Positions 34,850 to 47,914 of a DNA stretch of 64,000 nt are shown here, in pieces. Under the pieces are notes generated by a model. The model made no database searches. It worked only from the letters and a program-made list of their open reading frames with translations, and was not told the DNA's origin. The position numbers and the translations under genes were made by a program. Origin of the DNA: Trileptium ribeirensis (lineage: Eukaryota > Nematoda > Enoplea > Enoplida > Thoracostomopsidae); contig JASANE010011798.1 of NCBI GenBank assembly GCA_030248225.1, positions 160,120 to 224,119 on the forward strand. Reading direction: 5' to 3'. How positions within the stretch are numbered: the first letter of the stretch is position 1; the number at the start of each line of letters is the position of its first letter.

Positions 34850-37800
34850 AGTTTATACCGAAAAACACCACACCATCGGATAAGGCAATGCATATACATG
34901 GGTATGACAGAGCGTCATTGTCTTCTATAAATTTTTTATTAATGCATTCTTTGGTTTTGATAAAATGAATAGCAGTTCGATGGAACAAAAACGATTAGTG
35001 GTCGCGTTATAATGGGAAATATTGAAAAACTCGACGACGTCGAGACTATGAACTCGTCCGGTTTACTCAGGCCTTACTAAGCAGCTAACAAAAGTTTCAG
35101 ACTTGATTCCGGCAATTTCGATTCAGAGTACATTTGGCGTCATATTATAATAGAGAGTCAACGAAACTAAGGATTAAACGAAATTTGTGTAGGCCGGGTG
35201 TAACAGAAATTTAGCTCTTGCGAATCTTTTAGCTTTAAGGAATGTGGATGTCATGCGTTTAGTTTTGGATTTAAAATGATTTTTCCAGTTCACGTATATT
35301 TTGCTATTGTTGATGAGATTTATATTATATTTTTCTGTTTTAGATTATGACAAATTTATTTTGATGTGGTGATTAATTTACAAACTTTGTGGGGTTAATG
35401 CATCCATGAGCTCCTGAGTTATGCATGCTATGGATTTCTCAGTCAAATACTAAACCTTACGTGTTATATATGGTAATGCGCTAGTAAACCTAATTTGCGA
35501 CCACACATCCTGTTTTGTTATTTTGAAAAAATTGCGTTATTGAACTCTGCCAAACCAATAGCTAGTTTTTGTTCGCAAACATCAAATTTGTTGCTGAAGG
35601 AAATTTTATCGTTTTTGAACTGAAAACGGGTATGTTCGCGAACAATAGATGACAAACTACAGGACCCCTTCGTTTATGCTGCCACATTTCCATTGAATTT
35701 ATTCGCGAGCAGAAACAAATCCTAACTGAAAAGCACCAATTGTCATGGAAGTGGTATTGGTTGATTTCAATCCGTACATTCCGGTCTAACAGTGTTTCTA
35801 GCCCGTTCTTAATTGTTCTATAACAATGGATGTGCATTCGACATCGGGTTTTATAAAACAAGATAGTCAGTGGGCGCAGGCTAAGTTTAATCGCGCAAGA
35901 GATTGGTTCCGTCTGCTAGGAAGGCAAACTGTGTTGGAACAGTAAACGCTCCATTACATGGCCTAAGTTAAGTGGTAGGTTATTAATTATGTTTTGTTAT
36001 TATACATCTTTCATGTATTGCATTAGCGCTTATTAGTGGCTGACGTGGAAGCAATTGTATCGGGTAACTGTCAATGGCCGATGTTTATCATACCCGTTTC
36101 ATCTAAACGAAGCTTTTGCTCATGAAGCCAGGGTAGCGTCAACTTGTCCAGCAGGGGTTCTGTCCACAGTATCTTTGGTTTTTATATATTGTTAATAGTT
36201 GTCGTATATACCCGAAATGTGTTGTATTTATGAGCTATGATTATCACTCTTAACAATAAATATTGATTATAACTTCTCTAGTGTAATACTTCGTGACAAT
36301 GGGCTTTATTTTGGATGTTTCGAGCGTATTATTCGTACACTTCCAGCGTTTAACCCTAAATATGTAAGAATATTACATATTTTTAGCATTACCCGAGATA
36401 TAAAGTAGTCCTTAAAGCTGTGTTAAATATATAATATAAGTAGGGATTTATGCTATTTTTAGCATAGTGCTTACGCCAGGCGTTATAGGCTGATTGACCC
36501 GGATTTTAGGGGTGAACTAATGCGGCCTTGACGTTTTAATATCCCCGCTGTTGTCCCCCTGCAGTCGACACCTTACCGCATGAATTTTGAGGGTGACACT
36601 GACAGACGACACCTACTGTCAGTGGCAATATCCCTAGTTTATATATATCTGAATAGATTTATAAAAAAACCTGGGATGTCGAAAACACACTAGTGTCGAT
36701 TGTGTGCCTATCACTATGGTGTTCATAGGTTCTCAAACTTTGGGGACATTTTACCGTGAACGCCGCATAAGGTGGGTGACCGTTGAGGTGGGCCTGCTAG
36801 TTGATTTTATTGAGGCCTTGTCGCGACAACCTTTTCACAGTATCATTTTTGATGCTACGTTTGTGCACATGGATTTGGTCTGCGATATCTCGGATTCCTT
36901 TAAAATCTTCAGGATATTTCAAATGTTAAAGAATGCTAGCTATCCGTTGATCTTCACAGAGTTCCGGGAGCAGTTTTGCCGAATACCGGTAGCTATATGT
37001 CTGGACTCGATTGAAGAGTATATGCGTTATGATAGTTGTGTGGCATGTATACAGAGTATCTAAGGTGATTATGTGCTACTAATCCCAGTCCAAAATTGGC
37101 CATAGTGTTCAGAAAATGTTTATAACATTGGAAAATTTATCCTTTTAAGAAGCTATATGGAATTTTACAAGCGTAATTATGAAGCGGTGTGTCATATGCT
37201 GTTGGACACCAGGCGGCATAGCCAATAGCCTGGTGACCACTTTACTGGCTGGCTAAATTTCACGGCCAGTTGGCTGTTCACATTTGCGCGTGGTATTCAA
37301 ACATTATTGCTGATTTGATCAAGATTAGGCTTGTAAATTTTATTAAAAAATTTTTCGGTGCTGATTTTTCAAGAAATTTTTCATTACTCATTTTGCGTTA
37401 TAAGTGTACAGATCATTTTTGTGTGATGTGAAAAGCTTCATTACCGACAAACATAGTGGCCGCTATCCTGTTTCCTAATGAACAAAAATAATTATCAGGT
37501 TATTCCGTTCTGCCAAGTATACATCTATGCATATTTTGCGCGCGTATGGAACTCCATCATGGTTACAGTAAAATAAGCTTTAAAATTGTACGAGGATGTT
37601 GCGTTTCGCCATAGTATATAAGTTTTAATAAAACCTATAATTTATTTTTAAATGATTTAGTCAAATTTGTCCATTATTACCAAGTCAGAAAAATTCAGCC
37701 TAACGAGACTGTACCATGTCATCTATAGGAATTTAACGTCAACCGTCAGCGTACCCGATTTACCGACAGAATTTCCTCTGTCAGATTGCAATTATGGGTT

Positions 37801-38055
37801 TTGTGACACACCGAAATAATATGCGGTGTTGTTTAACTATTATTAGACCAGAATTATCAGGCTTCAGCGGTTCTAGATGTTTTCAGGATGGTATACACAG
37901 CCTGTTACGGGTAATCACTCATAATAGCAACTATTTAGATGTAGCCACGCTCGCTCGGTTTCACCCTCGCTTGCGACATACTAGCTATTATATTTAAACT
38001 GAGGAACTTGTATATATATTGTTTCAGGTATATATATACTATCTATTACACCATT
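34850..38055. other. Intergenic region upstream of RBBP4
   Basis: A strong inverted repeat CACCAGGC ... GCCTGGTG lies near 37208-37236. A 119-codon + strand frame at 36704-37063 has protein-like composition but no family I recognise. Otherwise AT-rich DNA without supported features. Confidence 0.35.
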
Positions 38056-38060
38056 GTACT

Positions 38061-38068
38061 TTAATCAG
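38061..38068 (+). promoter_or_regulatory. Splice-acceptor-like TTAATCAG upstream of RBBP4
   Basis: Lies 12 bases before the ATG. The short leader and absence of an upstream exon fit spliced-leader addition or a 5' UTR intron. Confidence 0.4.
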
Positions 38069-38071
38069 TAA

Positions 38072-39346
<1,275 letters not shown>

Positions 39347-39459
39347 AAATCAAGACGGTAGCGAATGTTCCTATGTACGTAATGTCTGACCGCGTTAATT
39401 GTTTCCTTAAAATTGAACTCGTTTTGTGTTTTAGATTATCATATTGTTTGTAACAATAA

Positions 39460-40025
39460 TTACTTGGTTCGCCTAATTTCGGATAAATTTTTATAGTACC
39501 ATTTCAGACAACTTTCTTTGCTCATTCTTTTAATTACTGTACTTGTTTTTGGCTAAATTTCACATGAATTTTTATGATACCTTATGACAATTTTTGTGGC
39601 GCTTGCTTACCGCACTAATTGATTTTAGACAGTTTTCTGATAAATTTTCATGGTACCATATCAGACAAAGATTTTTGTGGCTCCTTTTGGCAACTATAAT
39701 TGTTTCTAGCCAGATGTTGGATTTGTTTTGATACGATATTCGCTGGCTTCAATCGCTAGCCAAAGTGCGAACTATGCTGCCTGGTTCACCTGTAAATCCT
39801 GGAATTTTCCATCCCCATGACAAGCGTACATATCAGACTATTTTTGTCTCGACAACTTTCCCTCCTTCAAATTTTAGCAAGATTTCGATTAATTCTTATG
39901 TTACCTACCATATCATACAAAGATTTTTGCGGCTCGGATTGCAACAATCTTTTTTAGCCAAATTTCGGATAAATTTAATGATATATCAGACAATTTTTAT
40001 GGATTGTTCTTGAAACAACTGTATT
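39460..40025. repeat. Degenerate satellite, ~78-bp unit, downstream of RBBP4
   Basis: About six to seven worn units share AGCCAAATTTCGGATAAATT, TTATGATACCATATCAGACA and ATTTTTGTGGCTC. They start about 115 bp after the RBBP4 stop. Two more units appear at 40800-40960. Confidence 0.65.
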
Positions 40026-40799
40026 GTTTTTCGCCCAGAGCTGTGCGCGGGTACGCCTACCGCGGGTCATGCCCAAACCTTGAGGATAGCGGTTTTACAT
40101 GCGCGTGCCGGGTACACTTAATGTGCATAATCCTACATGTTCAGCAGGTAGCGCTGTTGTCGAAGTGACTATATGGTTCCGCATACTTAGCGCAGTCAAA
40201 AACACAAATAGTGGTCCCATTTAGCGAGCGATGTAGTGCAAACTTGTCTGTTGTTTTAACACCCGCTAACGAAGTTGCTAGACGATTTTAATGACAACTT
40301 CGTGGTTTTCGTTTACGAGGTAGTGGCGCTGTCATCGAAATGGCTAAACCGTTCCCTTTACTAATAGCATTTCAAAGTGGATGGTTCGAACCTTTAGTGA
40401 GCGCTATCTACAACAAGGCTATATTCGTCGGTATCCGTTCGAAAACGATTTATTACTCATAGGTGCTGTGACAGAGATCATGAGTCTGACCAATTTCGTA
40501 ATAAACTTAACGTGAAATCTTTCGTGTAATATGGGTGGTTAGGCGTTAGGAGGTGGATGACGAAAGTTGTTTTTCTTGTATCCCAGGGGCCGAATTTGCT
40601 ATTATGAAGCTAAATCATTGCAGTAAATTATGTCGTTTAAAGTCAAAAATGATAAACTTGCGAAGGCCTCGATATATGTTTACAATTTGTGGACTTCTCG
40701 GAGCAAGAAAAATTGTCTGAGCCCCCGAGTACAGGCCAAAAAACTGCGGCAAGCCTTCAGTTATGGATGGTAACTGCGGGCACAAAAAATTTTTCACCT
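40026..40799. other. Insertion-like block splitting the satellite, with tRNA-like pol III boxes
   Basis: Two diverged copies of GGTAGCGCTGTTGTCGAAGT / GGTAGTGGCGCTGTCATCGA occur near 40145 and 40319. In the second, TGGCTAAACCG at 40341-40351 fits an A box and GTTCGAACC at 40384-40392 a B box, 43 bases apart. The stems do not fold, so this is SINE-like rather than a tRNA gene. Confidence 0.4.
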
Positions 40800-40960
40800 C
40801 CGTTTTAAAGCCAAATTTTGGATACATTTTGTGTGATACCATATTCAGACACTTTTTGTGAGCCCTTCATGCAAATGTAATTGTTTTTAGCCAAATTTCG
40901 GATTTATATTTATGATACCATGTAAGGCAGTTTTTTGGCGGCTTGTTTCGACAAATAATC
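40800..40960. repeat. Remaining units of the RBBP4-downstream satellite
   Basis: Two units with AGCCAAATTTTGGATACATT and AGCCAAATTTCGGATTTAT, each followed by TGATACCAT. Confidence 0.6.
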
Positions 40961-43900
40961 GGACTGATGATCGTTTGATGCATATCGCAGAGTTAAGCTA
41001 TTATACGCTGCTTGCTTATGTTGAGCAGGTTCATACTGTAGAACAGGTTCTTAACAATAGGAATTTGTAATTCGAGGTTCAGGAGTAGTGAAGTGGTACT
41101 GAAGTTGGGAGTAGTGAAGTGGTACTGAAGTTGGAAGTGGGGTACGGTCAACATTTTGCCGAGGTCACAGATATAAATTGATTTTCGAAAAAAGATCATT
41201 GCCTTTCTATATAGTCGCCTGCCAGGTCTCTACATAGAAATGGCGTAAGTTGAAACTAAAATTACTTATAGACTTGCTAATGTATGGCTTCGAAATTTTA
41301 TGAGTCATATAGCTTTTGAAAATTAATAATCCTGAAGAACAAGACTCCAGTCAGCATGAATATTTAAACTTGCGGAATTCAGATACAGTATTTTTACTGT
41401 AGCTCAACGTTTGTATGAGTAATGACGAAGGACTCAGGTTCTTTAGTTACTATTCTGGGATATCTATGTCAGCCACATCTACCAAGCATTATCGTGTCAT
41501 ACAGCACAAATCTCAGCCTTCGAACGAAAACCCAAGCTTTGTCGAACACTTGACGTCGACCAATGAGATAACACAAAATTGGGCGTCCATGAATTTAAAC
41601 AATATTTTTGCGGCAACCTGCTGCAGTCAGCATAAAAAGTATCCGATATAATCAAATCACGTATAAATTACAACGCTAATTATTGCCTCTGTAGCAATAT
41701 ATTGTCGCATTACATTCATGACTTATTTATGTCTGGTACTAGCTCGCTAGTTGCTGTGGTCATTTGGGCAAATTCAAAGACTTGTTGCTACAAATAAAAA
41801 CGCCTATTGTCGAGATCATACCGACCAAAACATGATTTGAAAGGATCAGCGATATTTCGCAGCAATTATATTACCAAAAGCACTGAGAGCGTGTACAGAA
41901 CAGATAACTACACTCTTTGCTGTCACCATATATTAATTATATCGGAAAAAATCTGGGTCGATCTAAGTTTTGGCGAAACCTTAAACCATTGTTTGCATAT
42001 TTATATCGGAGTTACATGTTTTTCCATGTCTGAAAGAGCTTGCATTTCAAAATTTTGTGATATATTGCTAAAATTACGAAACTGGTGGGTTTATCGAAGC
42101 GGGAGACATTTTTTCGGCGGCTGTTGGGTATGACAATGAATGAGCGGCCATCTCCTACCTTTTAACACCGCAGTTCAGATGCATTTGATCAATATTACAC
42201 TGCGGTGCTGTTTGGAAGCGAAATGGTTATTCGTTATTTTGACATCAAAAAGGTGGCACTAACTTTTGTCTGCCGCTCTGTTATTCTCTTACACCCATCC
42301 GTATGTATTGCCGCAAAGTCTTCGGTTATGTTTGTTTCAAAGGACAACTTCGTCTGCTTATGCATTAACAGTAAGGTCGTCGAGATGCACGTTTTAGCAA
42401 TGTCGACGTTCCGTGCAGCATCCATATCTATATAGCAAGAAGTAACCGGAATTCGGGTTTCGTCCACTGGTACCGGTTCCGGCTAACTTTGGCCGGAATC
42501 AAAGTTCCGGTTTCACCACTTTTGGATATCTACATAGCGAAATCGTAATAAAAATTCTCCACTTCCTTACCCAAATTAGCTAACAGGCTACACCGTAAAT
42601 ACAAATATTTCCTTGGTGCTATTTGTATAACAAATTATTTTCTGTTTCTCAATTCATTTTGGGTATCATTGTTGACTCCTTAATTCTCCACAGCCTTTTG
42701 TCCATCTCGACTAAACAGTTTTTAAGACACAGAGAGATATCAGTAGTGAATCAAACGCTAACATATTTATAATTTTTAGGTACTCCTCAGCCCAGAATTC
42801 TCTAGCTATGCCATTGCGCAACGGTTCCTGCTTAGTATCATGCAACAAACAACTGCTGCCGATTGTGTCTTTATCACTTAATTTTCATATTTTGAAAGAA
42901 CGGTATGAAGCAATATATGATATTTCACTCTGCGGAAAAACAGTAACAGTTACAGTAATTCGACGGTGTGGGAAAACGAGAGACCATGGTAAAAATATAG
43001 GTTCATCGCATAATTCGGGTTCAAAATGGAGTTTCCAAGCACCCTTTAAAGGCACAGATAGGCAAAAACATACCCATAGCAGTATTAACAAATCAATGCA
43101 TGTTAGTTTTCAGTATACATTAGTGGCATTTTCGCACGAACGTGAAAAAATTAGAGGCCTACTTGCTAAGCCGGCAACTGAGTAGTGTCGAAAGATCCCA
43201 TATTTTATGACAACCGCCAGTTTCTTTTACAGTTAATTCTACTATACGTAAAACTACGTTACAAGTCTGACGGAGGCTAACCCCATTGGGTGAGAAATTT
43301 TGAGAACAGTTCACTTTCGGTTTCGTGGTGCAAGTTGACAAATTTTCGGTTACAGCCAGTACATTCCTAGTAAGGATATAGGAATTGATCGTATTACCTC
43401 ATATTACCAAGTTTGCGGTATTTGGAAACATTAGAAATTTACAAAGCACAGCTTTTAAGAAAATATATATATGAAGAAATTTTATGTTGCAGGGCCCTAC
43501 ATCGTAATTATCGAATTGGGTATATACTTTCAACGTGAACTACAATTGCTTTCATCTTAGCCAGATATACCAAAAACCTGTGCAGCCAATACCCCAATGT
43601 ACAACTAATAGACAAAGTGTTAAATTTTCACAATTTTGTTAACATAATTTAGCATTTATAGCCCCATGCAACACTTCAAAGGGTCACGATCTACAAAACA
43701 TATTTAAAACAATGAAACTCAGTGTTTAACCTGTTGAATAAAATATATGCTCATCGTTCGCACCCAGCAAACAAGATGCTCATTAATACTTCCTTTCATT
43801 TTGCTTTATAGGTAAACCAAGGTTCTGGTTCCGGCAAAAGTTGAAGTTCCCGGTACTCACTGTTTATAGTTACACCGACTTTTACAGCTCTTTTTCCAAT

Positions 43901-46260
43901 GTCACACTGCTCTGTTGTTAGCTGGTCTGACAATTATATACCAACGAATGCAAAGATTTGAGAGCTGTGTTGTTTACCTCAGTTAAGGAAATCGCAAAGT
44001 AAACGAATAACAACCGACACAGAAACAAAACGCCTCACTATACACGTTAATGCAATTGTCTCAGTAACATAGGTGTCAATAGGGGAGGGAAGGTGTGGTA
44101 GTAACCCTAAGTGTTGGAATCTGACTAAAGCCTAATCTATACTGTTGAAACGCAGTTGTAGTAATGTGGCAGCACTCAGCGCGAACCAGTTTAGCATCGG
44201 ATTTTCGTTTAGGATCGAAAACATCATGAATCTTAACAATAGCAATTCTATCCAAAATATATACGGGAATTCATGTGTTCATGCAAAACTCTGAATTTGA
44301 AATATTGGCATATTAACGCCAGATCAACAAAATATAAAATAACCTGTTTTTGTTATGCTTTTACTACGGCAATATTTTTGTTACTTGTTTTCTATCATTC
44401 CTGATACTCTTCTATGAACTAATCTTTTTGCGTGTTTGTTCTTTGAGTAAACAATGTTTTTGACTGATTTTGCTTGCTTCTTTGTTTTGTTTGGGGCATT
44501 GTTATATTGAGCTGTAATAGGGGTATTCCCAAAGAATACTGCCGCCATCTTAGTCATCAAACGTGTTGTCTCAGCGTTATGTAAATCGGCTTTTAGCGGT
44601 TTCCAACGTTTTAGTAAGTTGATAAAAATTGAATTTGCGTGAGGGCATTTTGCTGAAATCAACCTTTCTGATTCTAGCAATCCTGCATAGCGCATCCCGC
44701 ACCTGCTATTCTGAGGTATCATGTTACGACCCTCGGGTTGGTGAAAGATTCGTTCAAATTTTAAACAGATGTTCACTGCAATTTCATGGTAATGCGACGT
44801 GCAGGTTGTAATGACCCGGTATTTGGATCTTTTGTTTGCCTGTAATCAAGACCGTACCGTATAGACTGTCAGGATGACACGCATACGATAAATCAACTGC
44901 TGATAGTGTTCGACACGCTTCTAACATCTTCACGGTCTTAGCTGTTGGCACAAAAATAAATTTCGACGCTTTCTGTTATAAATTTATGTAGGTGAGTACA
45001 ATCTGTGTATAATTTTATCGGGGTTGCCGAATCCAATAAAGGCAATTGTAGTGGCGATGTAGTTATCATAAGTAAAGTGTTAGGTCCCTAACTTAGAAAC
45101 CAGTCTTCAAGTTTCAATTTTTCTTAACCCTTTAACTCATGAGCTAGATTCTATATCATTCAGTATTTGTAAAACTCTAGTCGGCGCCGCGTATCGAACA
45201 TAGATTGCATTGGTGAGAACGGCGTACGCAAACAACTGAGATATCGAGAGGCTGTAGCTAGGTTCCTTAAGGAACTTCGCAAAGTGAATGAACAATAGCG
45301 CGCTTGCAAACATAAGTAACGCGATATATTTAGTTCGCGCAACGCGTTTCAATAGGCCCTGGGTCGGGCATGAACGATTAAAATTTCGTATTTGTAAATT
45401 TCAAGCTTTTCCCTTTTTTGGTCATTGAAGGAAGAAATAAAGCATTACGTTTTGATGTGTGATTAAGATGATAGTAGCGTTGCCTTTAATACATAGCCGG
45501 TATAGGCGCTGCGGGACTTTGTAGTGCTGAATTCCCCCTCGCTTTTAGGATAGCTAGTATAGATATTGTAATGTTAAGACGAAAAACTAAGGGCGTTGTT
45601 AACACTAAAAACATCTATTCATATTTACCAATTTATCGTATGAGAATTTTAAGCTATTAGCTACTATTTTAATTTATTAAATGGGAATGGCTTTTTACTG
45701 AAAATAGTTATATTTATTCCCGTTAAAGGAGTTATTTCTGTAAATTGTATATAGGTGTGCATTTTACTAAAATTTGTTCGTAGAAAAACAGACGGACATG
45801 CTTTGTGTACCTCTGACTTGACTGCTGTAATTTACGTCGTGGCAGGATTTTGCTATTGGAATTTTTTTATTTCTCAATTTACCGAATATTTTCGGTTATT
45901 TAAAGTGTATATTTGATGAAGAACTTGGGTACAATATTGAATTGAATTACGGTTTCATGAAAAAAGAATACTCGAATGTAACTAATTTTCTATAAATAGG
46001 GTATATCTGACGGCACATGTTTTTTTGCAACGGCCCCAAATTTTTTTAATAAAAATATAGTTTTGTATATCGGTTGAACCGTTTTGACGAGCTGAGTTTA
46101 ATGGTATGTACATTTAGATCAATGTTACTCAAGGGGATGTTTGAATTATTTTAGCGTTTGATTGATGTTAATTACCCGAGCAATCTTATATTTTGCCAAA
46201 TTGTTTGGCGGCTTCTAAAATGTGTTATTGTTTCAGTGAAGCTACAGCTAAAGTCATTTT
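40961..46260. other. Intergenic region between RBBP4 and DPAGT1
   Basis: Holds a short tandem repeat at 41075-41140 (GTAGTGAAGTGGTACTGAAG twice) and a SINE copy at 45175-45350. Possible worn transposon ends rich in CCGGAA lie at 42437-42520 and 43815-43850. Open frames of up to 131 codons (for example minus 44381-44776) have no recognisable domain. Confidence 0.35.
45175..45350 (-). repeat. tRNA-related SINE copy
   Basis: Read on the minus strand it gives GCGCTATTGTTCATTCACTT, AAGTTCCTTAAGGAACC and then GTTCGATACGCGGCGCCGAC. This is the same order as the copies at 26673 and 34166. Confidence 0.45.
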
Positions 46261-46268
46261 ACTTTCAG
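46261..46268 (+). promoter_or_regulatory. Splice-acceptor-like ACTTTCAG upstream of DPAGT1
   Basis: It ends 85 bases before the ATG and is preceded by CATTTT. It is the best acceptor match among the four upstream sites. Confidence 0.45.
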
Positions 46269-46353
46269 GGTGTGTGAGTTACTATCCGGTTCTTCTATTA
46301 TAAATAATTATATGTATATAACATATTTATTTCTAATTAATTAAAAACCAGCA

Positions 46354-47598
46354 ATGGAATTACTAATTATGGCTCTGTTTTCGTGTGTCGGAGCCTGGCT
46401 AGCGTCGACAATGATTAATGATTTTAAAGCCGTTCTAATTAAAGCCAATTTGTATGGTGTCGATATGTGTAAACCCAAATCTAGTCAAACTAAAATACCC
46501 GAGCCGATGGGCGTTGTTGTGGCGACTGCGTATCTTGTTGTGATGTTTGTTTCAATTCCGTTTCTGTTTCCGGGTCCGTTGCTGGTGCTGACCGCCGACA
46601 CCGCTGATGATCCCGAGCTGTTTTCGCCACATTCCCGGTTTGTTGAGTTTATTGCTGGCGTGCTGTCGATTTGCTGCATGATCCTGCTCGGGTTTGCAGA
46701 CGATATCCTTGATTTACGCTGGCGACACAAGCTAGCCCTGCCGAGTCTTGCATCGCTGCCGTTGCTAATGGTCTATGCCGCAAATCGTAATTCAACAGCG
46801 GTTACGGTTCCACAATTTTTGGCTGAATTGCTGCCGAACGGTGTAACATTTGTAGATTTGGGCGTGGTGTATTTTATGTTTATCGGTATGTTGGCTGTTT
46901 TTTGTACGAATGCGATCAATATTTTGGCTGGTGTGAACGGGCTTGAAGTTGGACAGTCCATGGTTATCGCTGGCTTTGTGGCTCTCTTCAATTGTATTCA
47001 GCTATGCCGCGGGGTGGAGTCCCAAGCGTCGCATCATTATTTTTCACTCTATTTCCTACTTCCATTCCTCGGTACATCGACGGCACTATTACGCTCCAAC
47101 TGGTATCCTGCCGAATGTTTTGTCGGCGATACGTACTGCTATTTTGCCGGTATGACATTTGCGGTTGTGGGAATATTGGGACATTTTTCGAAAACTCTAA
47201 TGCTATTTTTTATGCCTCAAATTTTTAATTTTCTATACTCGCTGCCGCAATTGTTTAAATTCGTTCCGTGTCCACGACATCGTTTGCCGAAGTACGACGA
47301 GGCTACAAATACGGTTAATATGAGCATTACAAAGTTTCGAATGTCCGAAATTTCAGCACTGGGAAGGCTGTCGGTGGTTGTTCTCGATACTGTTGGCTTG
47401 CTGTACGTAAGGCGTTGCCGTGACGACTGGACTGAGTGCAATAATTTTACGTTGCTTAATTTAGTTTTAAAATTCACCGGTCCTATTCATGAACGACGGC
47501 TTACCCAAATTTTGTTGTTCGTTCAAGCAATGACTGGCGCCGCAGCGCTAACGGTGAGGTTTGGTGTTGCACGACTATTCTATCAACATGTTTATTGA
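46354..47598 (+). CDS. DPAGT1: UDP-GlcNAc:dolichyl-phosphate GlcNAc-1-phosphotransferase (414 aa, single exon)
   Basis: DPAGT1 (ALG7) transfers GlcNAc-1-phosphate from UDP-GlcNAc to dolichyl phosphate on the ER membrane, the first step of N-glycan precursor assembly and the target of tunicamycin. The polytopic protein (about ten hydrophobic segments) has the family landmarks in order. These are KIPEPMGVVV near residue 50; GFADDILDLRWRHK near 112-125 with the adjacent Asp pair; NAINILAGVNGLEVGQS near 186-202 with the catalytic-region Asn; NWYPAECFVGDTYCYFAG near 249-266; and PCPRHRLPKYD near 304 with the Arg-His-Arg of the substrate pocket. The C-terminus ends in a last membrane segment. Length is close to human (408). 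The extreme N-terminus and luminal loops are less conserved. AATAAA lies at 47909, about 310 bp downstream. Confidence 0.96.
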   Translation: MELLIMALFSCVGAWLASTMINDFKAVLIKANLYGVDMCKPKSSQTKIPEPMGVVVATAYLVVMFVSIPFLFPGPLLVLTADTADDPELFSPHSRFVEFIAGVLSICCMILLGFADDILDLRWRHKLALPSLASLPLLMVYAANRNSTAVTVPQFLAELLPNGVTFVDLGVVYFMFIGMLAVFCTNAINILAGVNGLEVGQSMVIAGFVALFNCIQLCRGVESQASHHYFSLYFLLPFLGTSTALLRSNWYPAECFVGDTYCYFAGMTFAVVGILGHFSKTLMLFFMPQIFNFLYSLPQLFKFVPCPRHRLPKYDEATNTVNMSITKFRMSEISALGRLSVVVLDTVGLLYVRRCRDDWTECNNFTLLNLVLKFTGPIHERRLTQILLFVQAMTGAAALTVRFGVARLFYQHVY

Positions 47599-47908
47599 AG
47601 TTTTGTGCATTATTGGTGAAAACAGTAATTACCATGGTCGCTGAACAGGTCCTGTGTCGAATTCTTGCCGTGATTAGGGGTTCCGTTCATGTATATAATT
47701 GTTATAAATATTGCCACTTTTCTTTATCATGGATTAGTATATAAAATTGTGTATATTTGAGTCATCGATTTTGTGACAACCACGTGTCAACAGTTATTCT
47801 CCTTATGCGGCTACGAACTCCTCCGAACTTTATACGGAACCACGTATTTTAACGGATTATATAGGAACATAATTTTGCTAGGGTTGTACTGATACATGAT
47901 TCTGAATG

Positions 47909-47914
47909 AATAAA
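47909..47914 (+). terminator. Candidate poly(A) signal of DPAGT1
   Basis: AATAAA in GAATGAATAAACTC, about 310 bp past the stop. Confidence 0.45.

Noticed and set aside
40334..40410. Possible tRNA gene (TGGCTAAACCG and GTTCGAACC, 43 bases apart)
   Set aside because: The acceptor and T stems do not pair, so I list it as SINE-like pol III boxes only.
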